DNA of 64,000 bases from Congeria kusceri (lineage: Eukaryota > Mollusca > Bivalvia > Myida > Dreissenidae), in NCBI GenBank assembly GCA_027627225.1, contig CM051025.1:58253681-58317680 (forward strand). The letters run 5' to 3'. A model generated the notes under the pieces. That model made no database searches. It was given only the letters and a program-made list of their open reading frames with translations, and had not been told where the DNA came from. The translations under genes and the position numbers were made by a program. Each line of letters begins with the position of its first letter. The stretch's first letter is position 1. Below, piece after piece: positions 10,586-22,700 of the stretch.

Positions 10586-10762
10586 TTCTGTTTTAACAGA
10601 TTTGGTATTGAGCTTGTTTAGGTTTTGTCACAAAAATGTGCAAACTGAAACTGATCTTGCACAATGCCTCGGTTAATTGTGATATGATTTAGAAATGCAA
10701 GTTACAGCCAAGTAGTTTTATCACGTTTCAAGTCGGAATAAATGTCCATAGGAAATGGCGTG

Positions 10763-10892
10763 GTGCAAACCACTGAATACCAATTGATTAAAGTATTGTA
10801 TGGGATATTTGTGACCCCTTTTCATGTGTGCAAACCGCTGAATACCAATTGATTAAAGTATTGTATGGGATATTTGTGACTCTTTTTCATGC
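10763..10892 (+). repeat. 65-bp tandem duplication
   Basis: GTGCAAACCRCTGAATACCA starts at 10763 and 10828. The copies are nearly identical through TTCATG. Confidence 0.85.
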
Positions 10893-11128
10893 CAGGGTGT
10901 AATCAACATAATTTTCATTACTGTAGTTACACAATTTACTTCTTTAAAATCTACTACCCAGTAAGTTTTTACAAAATTGTCTATATAACATTTGACCTTT
11001 ATTTTTCTCTATGTGCAATAATATAGTCTTTAATTTTGGAATGATGATTGAATAACATTGTTATCTTTCAATATTGCATAGCAAAGTAGTGCATTTGGAA
11101 AGAAATAATGATAAAATGCAGCTTAAAT

Positions 11129-11427
11129 GTCAGTGAATTGCCAACAGTAATGTACCCCCAGGGGCCATATCCACAAATGTCAGTGAAATGCCAACAGTAA
11201 CGTACCCCCAGGGGCCATATCCACAAATGTCAGTGAAATGCCAACAGTAACGTACCGCCAGGGGCAATATCCACAAATGTAAGTGAAATGCCAACAGTAA
11301 CGTACCCCCAGGGGCGATATCCACAAATGTCAGTGAAATGCCAACAGTAACGTACCCCAGGGGCCATATCCACAAATGTCAGTGAAATGCCAACAGTAAC
11401 GTACCCCCAGGGGCCATATCCACAAAG
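11129..11427 (+). repeat. 50-bp tandem repeat, six copies
   Basis: Units (GTCAGTGAAATGCCAACAGT, CGTACCCCCAGGGGCCATAT, CCACAAAT) start at 11129, 11179, 11229, 11279, 11329 and about 11378. Every unit contains a CCCCCAGGGG-type palindrome. A reading frame on the minus strand is a by-product. Confidence 0.9.
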
Positions 11428-12280
11428 CTCCTAAGGAAAATCTTCACTTCATATTTAAGAGAAAAATTCAAATACAATTTTATATGAGAACAGCAATATT
11501 TTATATCTAAAATATGGCAAAATAACAAACACTTGTTGCTTCTTTACCAGATTAAAACCATTTAAGGCAAAATAAAATTTAAATGAACCAGCCACAGACT
11601 TGAGGACTTTTCTTAAATTGACTAAAGTTTTCCCCAAGGACCTTTGTGGACATGGACACAAATAATCTCAGTTCCACTATTTTCATAAGCTAATAATAGA
11701 CACATTTTAATGAACATATTGCATTTTGATATTCATAACACCAGTAGGCTATGAGTTCTAGCTCACCTGAGTAAACAATGCTCTATCAGTGGTTGTCTGT
11801 CATGCATTGTAGATAAAGGTTGATGGTTCTATCAGATTCATTCAAATGTAGCTTGTGAATGCAGAACTTGAACTTTCATGGCAGCAAAAAAAAACAACAT
11901 AAATTTTGAGCCATCTTTATTCATTACAAAATGACTGCTGTGTTAGTGGCAAGGTTCTATTCCAAATAAGCTGCATGTAAACTTTGAAAAACATTTTCAA
12001 AAACCAATTTAAATTTAAATTGTTTTACAGACAACTTAATGGATGCCCCTTGGGTAATCCTGCACTAAATTCCTTTTAGCCATCTTAGATTCATTAAAAA
12101 AACAACACAACTTAGCCACTAGGTCATGGGGTTAGTTTTCCTTTATGGCTTTGAAATCTGAAAACAAATGAAAATGTTGAAAATTAATGTATTTCGCATA
12201 ATTATTTCCATTTCATTCAAGTAATATTAAAAACCATAACTACCTCAAGAGGTGTGTTAAATTTCTAGTAAAAAAACATA

Positions 12281-12499
12281 TGAGGTGTGTCATGGGAAAC
12301 CAGGCTTAATGCATGTGTGTAAAGTGTTGTCCCGGATTAGACTGTGCAGTCCGCACAAGCTAATCCAGGACAGCACTTTCTCCTTTTATGGTATTTTCTA
12401 TTTCATGGAAGTCCCTTCTAAACATAAATCCATTGTAGGTGGAAAGTGCCGTCCTGGATTAGCCTGTGCGGACACCAGTTTTCCTAGACATGCCTCATG
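12281..12499. mobile_element. Palindromic MITE, copy 3
   Basis: It runs from TGAGGTGTGTCATGGG to ACATGCCTCA, with both stems present but a short deletion in the right stem after CCTGTGCGGAC. Confidence 0.8.
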
Positions 12500-12892
12500 T
12501 CTACTATTTGGGATTTGTTAATTTTCTAGTCAAAATCCATGGCAACCATTGGGGATGTAGTTAATTTTCTAGTCAATAAATGTAAAACCAGCAATCATCA
12601 GACAACAAGGTAGTTTTCCATTATTTTTTCATGTATTGCTATGTAGCAACACTCGATCTCGGTCAATGACACAGTGTCCTCGTGTATTTATAATGGGACT
12701 CAAAAACTGTAATTGAAAAAAAAGGCGTTTATTGCTTTCTTTAAATCTGTAGTTGGTTGTAAAATATGTAAATCGTTATAAATTTTGTATTTGTTTTAGT
12801 TACTGTTACATTCTGTTCAGTTGTTTATTGTTTTTGCAGAATAAACAGTTCTGTCTTCAGAAAATGTCTCTGTCTTGTCATTCAAACTATTT

Positions 12893-14283
12893 TTAGCTCA
12901 CCTGAGCATGTAGTGCTCGGTGAGCTGTTGGTATAGGGGAGCTCTCCGTCGTCTCCGTATGTCGTCAACAATTTGGACCATTGTCGCGATAAAGACTACA
13001 TTTTTTATTCAATCTTGACCTAACTTGCACAGTTTGTGCATGACCATAAAATCTCGGATGGGATTGTTATTGGGTCAGATCACACCAGTAACACTAGAGT
13101 TATTGCCCCCTTTTTCATGCGACAAAAGTGCAAAAATGCCCTTTTCCAACTTATACTTTATTTTCAATCCAATTTTCACAGTTTGTGTATGACCATCAGA
13201 TCTCGGCAATGCCAAACATGGACCAGATCGTGTTTCAAACACCAGAGTTTGCCCTTTGTTTATTAATTTTAAAAAAAAGAAAGATATTATTCAGGATAGG
13301 GACTTGCACAATTTGTCTTTTACCATGGAGATAACAGTCGAAGTAGAATATAAGCAAGATAGGACCAGAAACACGGGAGTTATTGCCTTTTGTTTAGGAA
13401 AAAAAATATGCAAAAAATGGACATTATTCAGGATAGAGACTTCATTTTTCATCCAATCTTCACCAATCTTGCACAGGTTGTCTATGACCATAAAGTTAAA
13501 GGTGAAGTCGAATATAAGCAAAATCGGGCCAGAAACACCAGATTTATTGCCCTTTGTTTTCCAAAAAAATATACAAAAATGGACATTGTTCAGGATAGAG
13601 ACTTCATTTTTCATCCAATCTTCACCAATCGTGCACAGTTGGTCTACGAATGTACGACTACGGGTGAAGTCGAATATAAGCATGATCGGGCCAGAAACAC
13701 TGGAGTTATTGCCCCGTTTGTTTGAAAAAAACAAAACAAGTTATCAATGATTGGCTTGCACACACAATTTTTAGCTCAGTTTGCGTATTACCATAAAATT
13801 GATTGATACAATTTGATTTCCAATAGTTGCAAACCTTGCATGCAGTTATTTGAACATGCAACATTGATCAGATGGCTTCAGAGCCTGCATTAACATCATT
13901 TATCATCATTGGACAGAAAATTATCAAAGAAAAAGCAGAACTTGACCTTATAGCACAGCCATCGCATTTATCGCATTGCAACTAGTTCTCCAAAACTGTC
14001 TGTGAAAAAGACATAAAAATCTACTGTTTCTGCATTTTCCAGAATTGTCACTGATTAAATGAAAAAGGGTCAGTAAGAAATATCGAGAAAATGATATGGG
14101 AAAAAAAACGCACATCCACTACCCAACTCGTATTTTAGTCAGCCCATTGCACTAACCGATGTTTTAAATCAAAATTGATCCTATCCCCCTTTGCGTATTG
14201 TTCAGATACCTTAATTTTCAAACCTGTCACAACAGTATGGTCTTCATCTGTACCAGTTCTGAGGTGAACGCGTTGGGCCATCA
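12893..14283 (+). mobile_element. ~1.4-kb hairpin-ended repeat (copy A)
   Basis: It begins TTTTAGCTCACCTGAGCA, forms a terminal hairpin with GTGCTCGGTGAGC, then holds degenerate ~120-bp sub-repeats (AGAGACTTCATTTTTCATCC, GTTATTGCCCTTTGTTT). The 3' end aligns with that of the copy at 46911-48372. Open frames at 13256-13750 on both strands come from these sub-repeats. Confidence 0.7.
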
Positions 14284-15119
14284 AATAAACCTGACTCATG
14301 ATCATAAAAGAGCAGCATGCTAGAATTCGATATATTGATACATACTGCATGAAAGGAAGTGTATATTAGTATTCAGTTATTCAGGTGGACACATGTATCA
14401 ATCAAGTTAACACATTTTTACCATACCCAAAAAAATTTATTTGACCTGTTAATCGACATTTCCACAATGGTCAATCCCATTTAGAGGTCGTAATGGTGAA
14501 CTGGAAATGGTGTCTGTCTTACGACCGGGTGGTCCCCACTCAGGGAGCATTCTTAACATCTTTCCAAAGACACCAAGTACTGGTTCTTCCCAGGAAACAG
14601 ACTCAAGAGTGTCTCTTTATGCCTAAGGCTTTCGATGCAATCGAGCTAAAATAAACAGGTTTAAACTAAACTAATTGTATGCAAATTTATCAAGGATTTT
14701 ATCAAATCAATGTATTCGAATGTCAAGCAAAAGAGCATAATGGTAAAGCTTGTGAAGTGGTGGTTATTATCGAAATCGATCCTTAACAATAGCTGGGGAG
14801 GAGTTGAACAAGTTAATGGCAAAAATTGGAAATGTCTATTTACATGCTTATTGTTTTTCAGCATATATTGTTGTCGTACCTTATAACCACATAATGAAAT
14901 TTCATGTTACAATCCCCAAAAAGTAAGTGGATATGCTCCTCCCTAAAAATGGGGTTTGGGGTGAATGTAGTTGCAATTTTGTGTGCCCATCCCTGTGTTA
15001 AAGACGTTCGCAACAAAAAGAAAATAATTGGGTTAATTTCTCCTTTTGCTTCATTTTTCTTTGTTGTATATAGGTTACAATGTACTAATTTCATCTCTAA
15101 TGTCCATTCAAAATAAATA

Positions 15120-16130
15120 TTTTTAATAGTAAAAGTTCATAAAGCATATATAATGATCAAAAACACACTTATGCAATGTATTTCCAAACAGAAATGATCC
15201 CTTAAATATCTTCATTCTATTGATACGTTGTTTATGTATGTTAAAATGAAACAGGAAAAGGCTACACAGGTGTGTTGGTGTAAGTATGCATGTATGTGCG
15301 TAATAAAAAAAAAATCTGTAGTTTGGAACAAAATATGCATTTGATAAAATGAAGTTTCAGAAAGCATTATTAGTTCCCATATGACACACTTAAATGTCCA
15401 GTCAAATTCATTATTTCAGCAGTAAATGTATGTAAAGCGTTTTTATTACCAACATACACTTGTATATTGCCAAACAAAGCATGTACAAACAGATCAGTTG
15501 AAAGAACCATAACCTTGTTTGAAAAAAACTATCCTATATACTTAAAACATTGATAAAAATCTGAACTGAAAAACGGGCTTCAACCGGTACCGTATTCAAA
15601 ACCCAATATTTCCGAAACAAGGCCAGTGACCCCTATTTTTTAAGACTTACTTTCAGTATACAATGACGCATGTATGTGGGATCTTTTAACAAAATCTGTC
15701 ATTTGGAACAAAAGATATTTGTATATTTGATAAATTATTGATGTTTTGTTCACAGGCATATTTAATGCATAATTAACCTCGTTAAGTGTCCATTAAGTCA
15801 TTTGTTAAATGATAACTGTCGATTAAACGCGTTTTATCATAAAACTGCACTTGCATATTGCCAAACGAAACATTAAAAAATATAAGCATTTTAAAATCTC
15901 CATCTTTGTTTGAATATGAACGCTTTACATTATTCAATGTTCAAAGTAACACAAACTGAAAAACGGCTTCGACAGGTACCGTATTCAAAATTCAATATTT
16001 CAGGAAAAAGGCCCGTGACTCCTATTTTTTAAGACTGTTTTAGTTTAAGGATACATTGATGCATGTTTGTGCACATTTTTAAGAAAATATGTCGTTGGAA
16101 AGAAATTGAAGGAGATCGTTGGGAACATCT
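15120..16130 (+). repeat. Three diverged tandem units of ~390 bp
   Basis: Shared blocks recur: ATTGCCAAACRAA (15473, 15857), AACTGAAAAACGG (15564, 15956), GGTACCGTATTCAAAA and CCTATTTTTTAAGACT (15631, 16021). The copies are old. Confidence 0.6.
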
Positions 16131-16589
16131 TTAAATGTTTTTGGCTGTGCAATTCTCAGTAAATTGAGGAAAGTTTGCAAAGCTTCCGTTAGTCTGTACA
16201 AATAAACCTATATTACAAATCGATAGTGATGACATTGCGAGTTCATATTTCATAAGTGTCTGGTTATGTTATCTAGAGCAATATCATGAGAAGATTATCA
16301 ATTATCGTGGCGTTTCACATTTTTGCATCATCTGCATGTTGTGGTCTGCTTTAATACAGGTTTGAAAGTTGATTTTAAGTATATAATAATTAAAACGGAT
16401 TTTCAGACAAAGAAGAATAAAAAACATTTCTGCTGTTTTCATTTCAATCCTAATTCTCGTCAACGCAGATCATCAATTAGTTAGTTCCACTGAAATCATT
16501 GTTTTATTTAATGTTAAAAACTGATGCCAAATAACTTATGTATTTAACCTAATTTAAAACCTCTGGAGCATCAGGTATATCATGTTCAA

Positions 16590-16595
16590 TTTATT
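16590..16595 (-). terminator. Candidate COMMD8 poly(A) signal
   Basis: AATAAA on the minus strand lies ~150 nt past the COMMD8 stop codon. Motif match only. Confidence 0.35.
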
Positions 16596-16742
16596 TTTAT
16601 TACAAGGTAAGTTAATGTAACAAGCATTCTAAAACTGAATAACATATTGCACAGTGTCATTAATGTCTGCTGAACCATGGGCACATATCACAGGTTTTGT
16701 TTGGTTCCCAGCAGACACAACCTGAACATCTGGTGCTCCTTA

Positions 16743-16766
16743 TTACGACTTCAGCTGTATGATTGC
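16743..16766 (-). CDS. COMMD8: COMMD8 exon 5 (terminal micro-exon)
   Basis: Seven codons, AIIQLKS, then TAA, after acceptor ATTTCAG. Too short for ORF finders; it completes the conserved EAANK-xxxQLK end of COMMD8. Confidence 0.85.
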   Translation of the reverse strand, partial: AIIQLKS

Positions 16767-19700
16767 CTGAAATGTACCAAAACAGTTTCTGCCATGTAAC
16801 ACTGTCATTACCAACCAAGTAAAAGAACTGTTTATAATAAATGAATAATTAAGATGAAGCATCAGCTGATCAAGATTAATAACTTGTTTTAAGATTTAAA
16901 CCCGGGACTAAGATAAGATTTATTTTAAGTCGGCAAGACCTAATGCATCGTCAGCCTCGTTCTCAATTCACTTTCTTAAGGAGAAAACTTCTACAGTACT
17001 CGATTACAGGAATGTAAAAAGGGTCTGTATTTAAAATTGTCATCTGGTGTGTGGTGTCTGCATAAAAACTATAAATATTTGCTTTTAATGTAAGCAAAAT
17101 GAAATGCTGTACCTTATTAGCTGCCTCTAAAGTGCTGATCAGATGAGCTAGCTGACCCTTGTTCAACTCCACTGCTACCGTCTTTTGGCCATCATTGGTT
17201 TGAATTGACATGTCCAGGGCCACTAGTGGCTCTTGAACACTGGATATCTTGTCACTCGACATAACAAGCTGGATTAAAAATTACATGCTGCATTTCACAA
17301 ACATTTTCTTTTAATCATTATATCAAATCAATTACGCAACACCCAACAAATCAATTGTAAGATTCAAATCTAAATTCTTTTTCATACAAAAAAATGTCTA
17401 AGTGGAAAAAAATGTCTTAATACGTTTGATACTACCATTGTTACGCGATAATATATAATATTATTGCGAATAGCGATACTATGAAATGATGTGATACTAC
17501 GAATAAGGCAGCTGGTCACATTTATTTTCCTTATAAGTTTAACTACAAAGGACAAGATACTACACATTTGATTTCATAGATGTGTTACTATAAACATTTC
17601 TGGTTCCATCATGGTGATAGCATTGAAATCAAGTATGTTTTTTTTTACCTTCAACTTCCAGTCAAAGTCTGTCATTGAGGCATGCGAGATGGCATGACTG
17701 TCGATCAGCAACTGGCTCCTGATTTCTTTTTCCCTGCTCATCAACACATCATACACCGCATTCTGGTATTCTGCTGTCAGAGTGGACAGTTGCTCTAGTA
17801 ACTGCAAGAGATATATAACAAGGCTCTGACAGTATTGCAAGCAATACAGGAGTCCCCTACCGGTGAAAACCCCTACTAATTAAACATCGTGCAATACTGT
17901 CAAATCGCCCTGTATATGTAGATGTACAAATATTCAAATCCCATTTGTCACTGCAGTATTAAGTTGTTGTTTGTTCTATTTTAGTAACATTGACCAGACA
18001 TTCGAGTTATTTTTTGAGTTATTGCAGTACTAAACTGACAGAGGGCAATCATATAGTCCATTCTGTGTACCAAGTTTCATGATCATATGTTATGTTCTTT
18101 TCAAATTATTACAGTATTAAGTTTATTTCTATTTTTAGTATCAGTCACGTGACCTTTGACCTCTGGTGAAAAATAATAGGTCGTGTATAATTCTCACATT
18201 GCTGTTGCTATGTACACAAAGTTTCATCAAAGTGTCTTCAGTACTTTCCGAGTTATCAAAGGATCCAGGTTTTGGGGACATACAGAATTATGGACAAACA
18301 GACAGAATGACACACAGACAGATGGCAAACCTATAGTTCAATCTCTGTACCAAGTTTCATGGTCAAATCTCATGTCCATTTAGAATTATTACAGTATTTA
18401 GTTTATTTCTATTTTTAGTAAGTCATTTCTATTTTTAGTAAGTCATGTGACCTTTGACCTCTGGTGAAAAATAAAAGGTCGTGCATAATCCTCACATTGC
18501 CACATTGCTGTTTATATGTATACCCAGTTTCATCGAAATAAGTTCAGTACTTTTTTAGTAATCGCAGGAACAATATTTTGCGGACAGACGGACTGACAGA
18601 GGGCAAACCTATAGTCACCTCCAGTGAAACACCGGTAGGGGACTAATAAAGACTTTACAAAATTACAGTCAGAGATCCAAGGAATAAAAATAAAGGATAT
18701 TTAGAGTGCTTTGCACTTTATTCCACTTAAAGGGACTATGTCAACAAAAAAATGGCTTCCTATTGCACTATAAATGATATTATATGATAGAAATGCTCTA
18801 TACTGAGACTTGTGGATTAAATAAATAAAATAATACAATACACAATGAGATATTTGATAAAAACAACTTAGCATATATAGTCTGAATACATTAAAACCCC
18901 AAGCGGGTATTGAACTCTCATCTAAGTAGCCATACGATGAAATGACAGTAGACAGCGCTTTAACCAACTGCGCCCTCATGCTTGGTAAAGAGTTGTTTGT
19001 AAACTATGGTTATACAAAATACTCACAATTCTGACCTCAAAATGTAAAACATGAAAAGGGCCAAACAAATACCGCAAACACCACCCATATTATAAATTGA
19101 TTTTTATCTCAGAAACGTACATTCTTTTCCCATTTTATATACCCTGTTTTAACCGTTATTATATACCAGTATTAATATCTAAATTTCAGATTTATCTACA
19201 AAATTGCCCCCTTGAGGCCCTTTATGATGTCATAGTCCCTTTAAGGCCCTCGAGCAAATACAGTTAATCTTCTTTAACTCAAGATCACACTGGAATGATG
19301 AAAATATCAAAGTTCTTTAGCTATCCAGGCTGCCATACTGAGAAGTGATAAATATTCACTAAGGAGTTTAATCATCGAAGTAATTGATTTTTTAAAAACA
19401 AACAACCAAGTACATATGCAATAAACTGAAGCAACTTAGATGACACCATTACTCTAGTTTTACCATGCATATCTATAAGACAATAAATGTAACAAGAGAT
19501 GTTTGTAAAATATGTATTCCCCCTGACTTGCAGCCTTTGTTCATCACAGAAGTGTACTGTTCCTGAAAAATCTAAGCTGAGACATGTTAACCATTACCTT
19601 GATAGGAGTTGTCTTCTCTGCAAGAGCATTCTTTCTATCAAATTTGACAACTCGACCCAAGCATTCAGTAATTATCACAATGTAATAGGTCATCTACTCA

Positions 19701-22700
19701 AACTGACCATTGAACGTATATAGCTTGAGGACCATGTACCAATGGTTCATCTGTTATTAAGTGGAAATGAAGTTTTTTTACAAGCCCCTGTGACCTTGAC
19801 CTTATATCTCGTGATCTAAAAATCGATAGGGGTCTTCCTTCCCTCAAGACAAACCAGCATACTAATTTATATGGTCCTAGGTTAAAGTGTTCTCTAGATA
19901 TTGTGTGGAAACGGTTTTCATGTTACAAGCCCCTGTGACCTTGACCTCCGATTGGTTGACCTGAAAATTGAAGGCTTCTTCCTTTCCTCCCAAGTAACCA
20001 GCATACTAACTTGGATGATCGTAGGTCAAAGCGTTCTCCAGATATCCTGCAGAAACAAAATGGTCTACGGAGAAAACAGTTTTCATGTTACAAGCCCCTG
20101 TGACCTTGACCTTTGACCTGTTAACCTCAAAATTGATAGGCGTCTTCCTTTCCTTCCGAGTAACCAGCATACCAACTTGGATGATCGTAGGTCAAAGCGT
20201 ATTCTACATATAAAGCGGAAACGAAATGGTCTACAGAGGAAATAGTTTTCATGTTACAAGCCTGTCACTTTGACCTTTGACCCGTCAACCTCAAAATTGA
20301 CAGGCGTCTTCCTTTCCTTCAAAGTAACCAGCATACCAACTTAAATGATCGTAGGTCTAAGCGTTCTCTAGATATCAAGCGGAAACGAATTACAAGCCCC
20401 TGTGACCTTGACCGTTGACCTCAAAATCAATAGGCGTCTTTCCTCCAAAGTAACCAGCATATAAGCTTAAATGATCGTAGGTCAAAGCTTTCTCTAGAAA
20501 CGAAATGGTCTACAGACAGACCGACCATCCGACCGACCGACGGACACGTGCATAGCAATATACCCCCGCTTCTTTGAAGGGGGCCATAATTATGTGAGAA
20601 GAGATTAATATGGTTATTTAGGCTAGTTAAATTTTTCTAAATGACTTCCATTAAAAACAAGCGCTATTCCCCATAATCTGTTTGTGGCTATCACAAGGTG
20701 CGAGATGTTTGTGCCTGCCAGACAATCGCTACATAAAGGTGTAAACAACTTCCTCGAGTTATCCAGGGCAAATATCAATTGTATGCTGGATTAGGGACCA
20801 ACATGTGCTCAAGTTATGGATGCTGGAGTTAAAGGTTGTAATATCTTATTGCGGTAATAGTGATTTCCCCGAGACTTGGAAAATTGCTCAAGTTACCTGT
20901 ATTCAAGTGATGCTGAAGTTAAAGAAGTTTTACCCTGTATGTAATTTCAATTTATGCTTTCCACAAGAAAACTACAGGTTGATAAGTTTTGCACACACAC
21001 AAGTAGGAATACGTGAGGCAATTATGAAGAGTAATGCTTCTCAATGGCCTCTATCATTATGACCTGATTTGATTCGATTCAATAGTTAAAACATTAGACA
21101 AAGGGCACATAATGTAGTCTAGACAGTTCAAGAGTTGTGTGGTTTTGTGCTCTGCACTAACTCTCAATGTTCTCTTTCATTATATGTAATTTAATTTAAA
21201 TCCGCACAATGAAATTAAACAAGGGGCAGCAATTCAATTTATATTGTATACTTAAAGTTTAAATGTTTGACTTAGTAATGGAGTTATGCTCAGCAAAAGG
21301 AATCAAAACAGAAGGCATTATCCTCAACCTCTTTATACTTTTCTGTATACGTTCCGGACAAGGTTTGGCATGGATGGATGGACAAACCAACAGATGTTGG
21401 TATTACTATAATATACTCTGAAGTACCTTAGGCAACATACAAAACTAGAGGATGTCACATATCAAATTTGAAAGCTCCAAGCCTAGTGGTTTCAGAGAAG
21501 ATTTTTAAAGTTTTCAGTTTTTAAATCTATTTTTAGCTCTGGTGACCTACATATCCAGCGGACCAGAACGATTTGAACAATTTTGAAAGAGGTCAACCAA
21601 GGATCATTCCTGTGAAGTTTGGTGAAAGTCTGCTCAGCGGTTTAGGAGATGTTCTTTGAATGAAAATGTTGACACATGACCACGACAGATGATGGACAAA
21701 AGGCGATCATAAAAGCTCATCATGAGCACAAAAGTCATTTTGCTATTTAAGTCTATATCAACACTGTGACCCCAAGGGCATCATTTGAAAAATCTTAGTA
21801 GAGAACCACTATACAATGTTACATACCAATATGAAACCTCTGGGCCTTGATGTTTCAGAGAAGATTTTTAAAAGTCATTTTGCTATTTAAGTCCATATAA
21901 AAAATGTGACCCCGGGGCGTGGCCAGATTTAACCCCAGGGGCATCATTTGAACAATCTTTGTAGAGGACCACTATACAATGTTACAAACTAAATATGAAA
22001 CCTCTGGGCCTTGCGGTTTCCGAGGTTTGCTATTTAAGTCTATATAAACCATGTGACCCCCAGGGCGTGGCCATTTTGTACCCCTGGGGTGACCCAAGGG
22101 GCATCATTTGAACAATCTTTGTAGATGATCACTATACAATGTTACATACTAAATATGAAACCTCTAGGCCTCGCGGTTTCAGAAGAAGATTTTTTAAGTC
22201 ATTTTGCTATTTAAGTCTATATAAACCATGTCAGCCCCAGGGTGTGGTCAGTTTTGACCCCAGGGGCATCATTTGAACAATCTTTGTAGAGAACCACTAT
22301 ACAATGTTACATACCAAATGTGAAACCTCTGGGCCTTGCGGTTTCAGAGGAGAATTTTTTTAAAGTCATTTTGCTGTACAAGTCTATATAAACCATGTGA
22401 CCCCCGGGGTGTGGTCAGTTTTGACCCCAGGGGCATCATTTAATTTTTTTTTGTAGAGGACCACTTTACAATGTTACATACCAAATATGAAACCTCTAGG
22501 GTTGGGGTTTCAGAGAAGAAAATTTTTAAAGTCATTTTGCTATACAAGTATATATAAACCATGTGACCCCCGGGGTGTGGCCAGTTTTTACCCCGGGGGC
22601 ATCATTTGAAAATCTTTGTAGAGGACCACTAGAGAATGTCGCATATCAAATATGACAGCTCTAAGTCTTGTGGTTTCGGAGAAGAAGATTTTTTAAAGAT

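Larger units (their letters stand above)
5727..16742. other. Intergenic interval between the zinc-ligand gene and COMMD8, repeat-rich
   Basis: No gene can be supported in these 11 kb. Named elements are entered separately. I see nothing recognisable in about 5930-6097, 9910-10329 (except an 18-bp duplication near 10013-10046), 10893-11128, 11430-12280 (only a weak AGCTCACCTGAG fragment at 11759), 14290-15100 and 16131-16742. Confidence 0.6.

Noticed and set aside
13256..13750. Open frames of 164 and 147 residues on opposite strands
   Set aside because: Both fall in sub-repeats of the hairpin-ended element and recur in the copy at 46911-48372; repeat DNA rather than genes.
18701..18979. Minus-strand 92-residue frame as a protein
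   Set aside because: It overlaps the tRNA-like A and B boxes of a SINE-like element and has no protein-family features.
18900..18983. A functional tRNA gene
   Set aside because: Pol III box-like motifs are present but I could not fold a full cloverleaf, and the module is part of a dispersed element.
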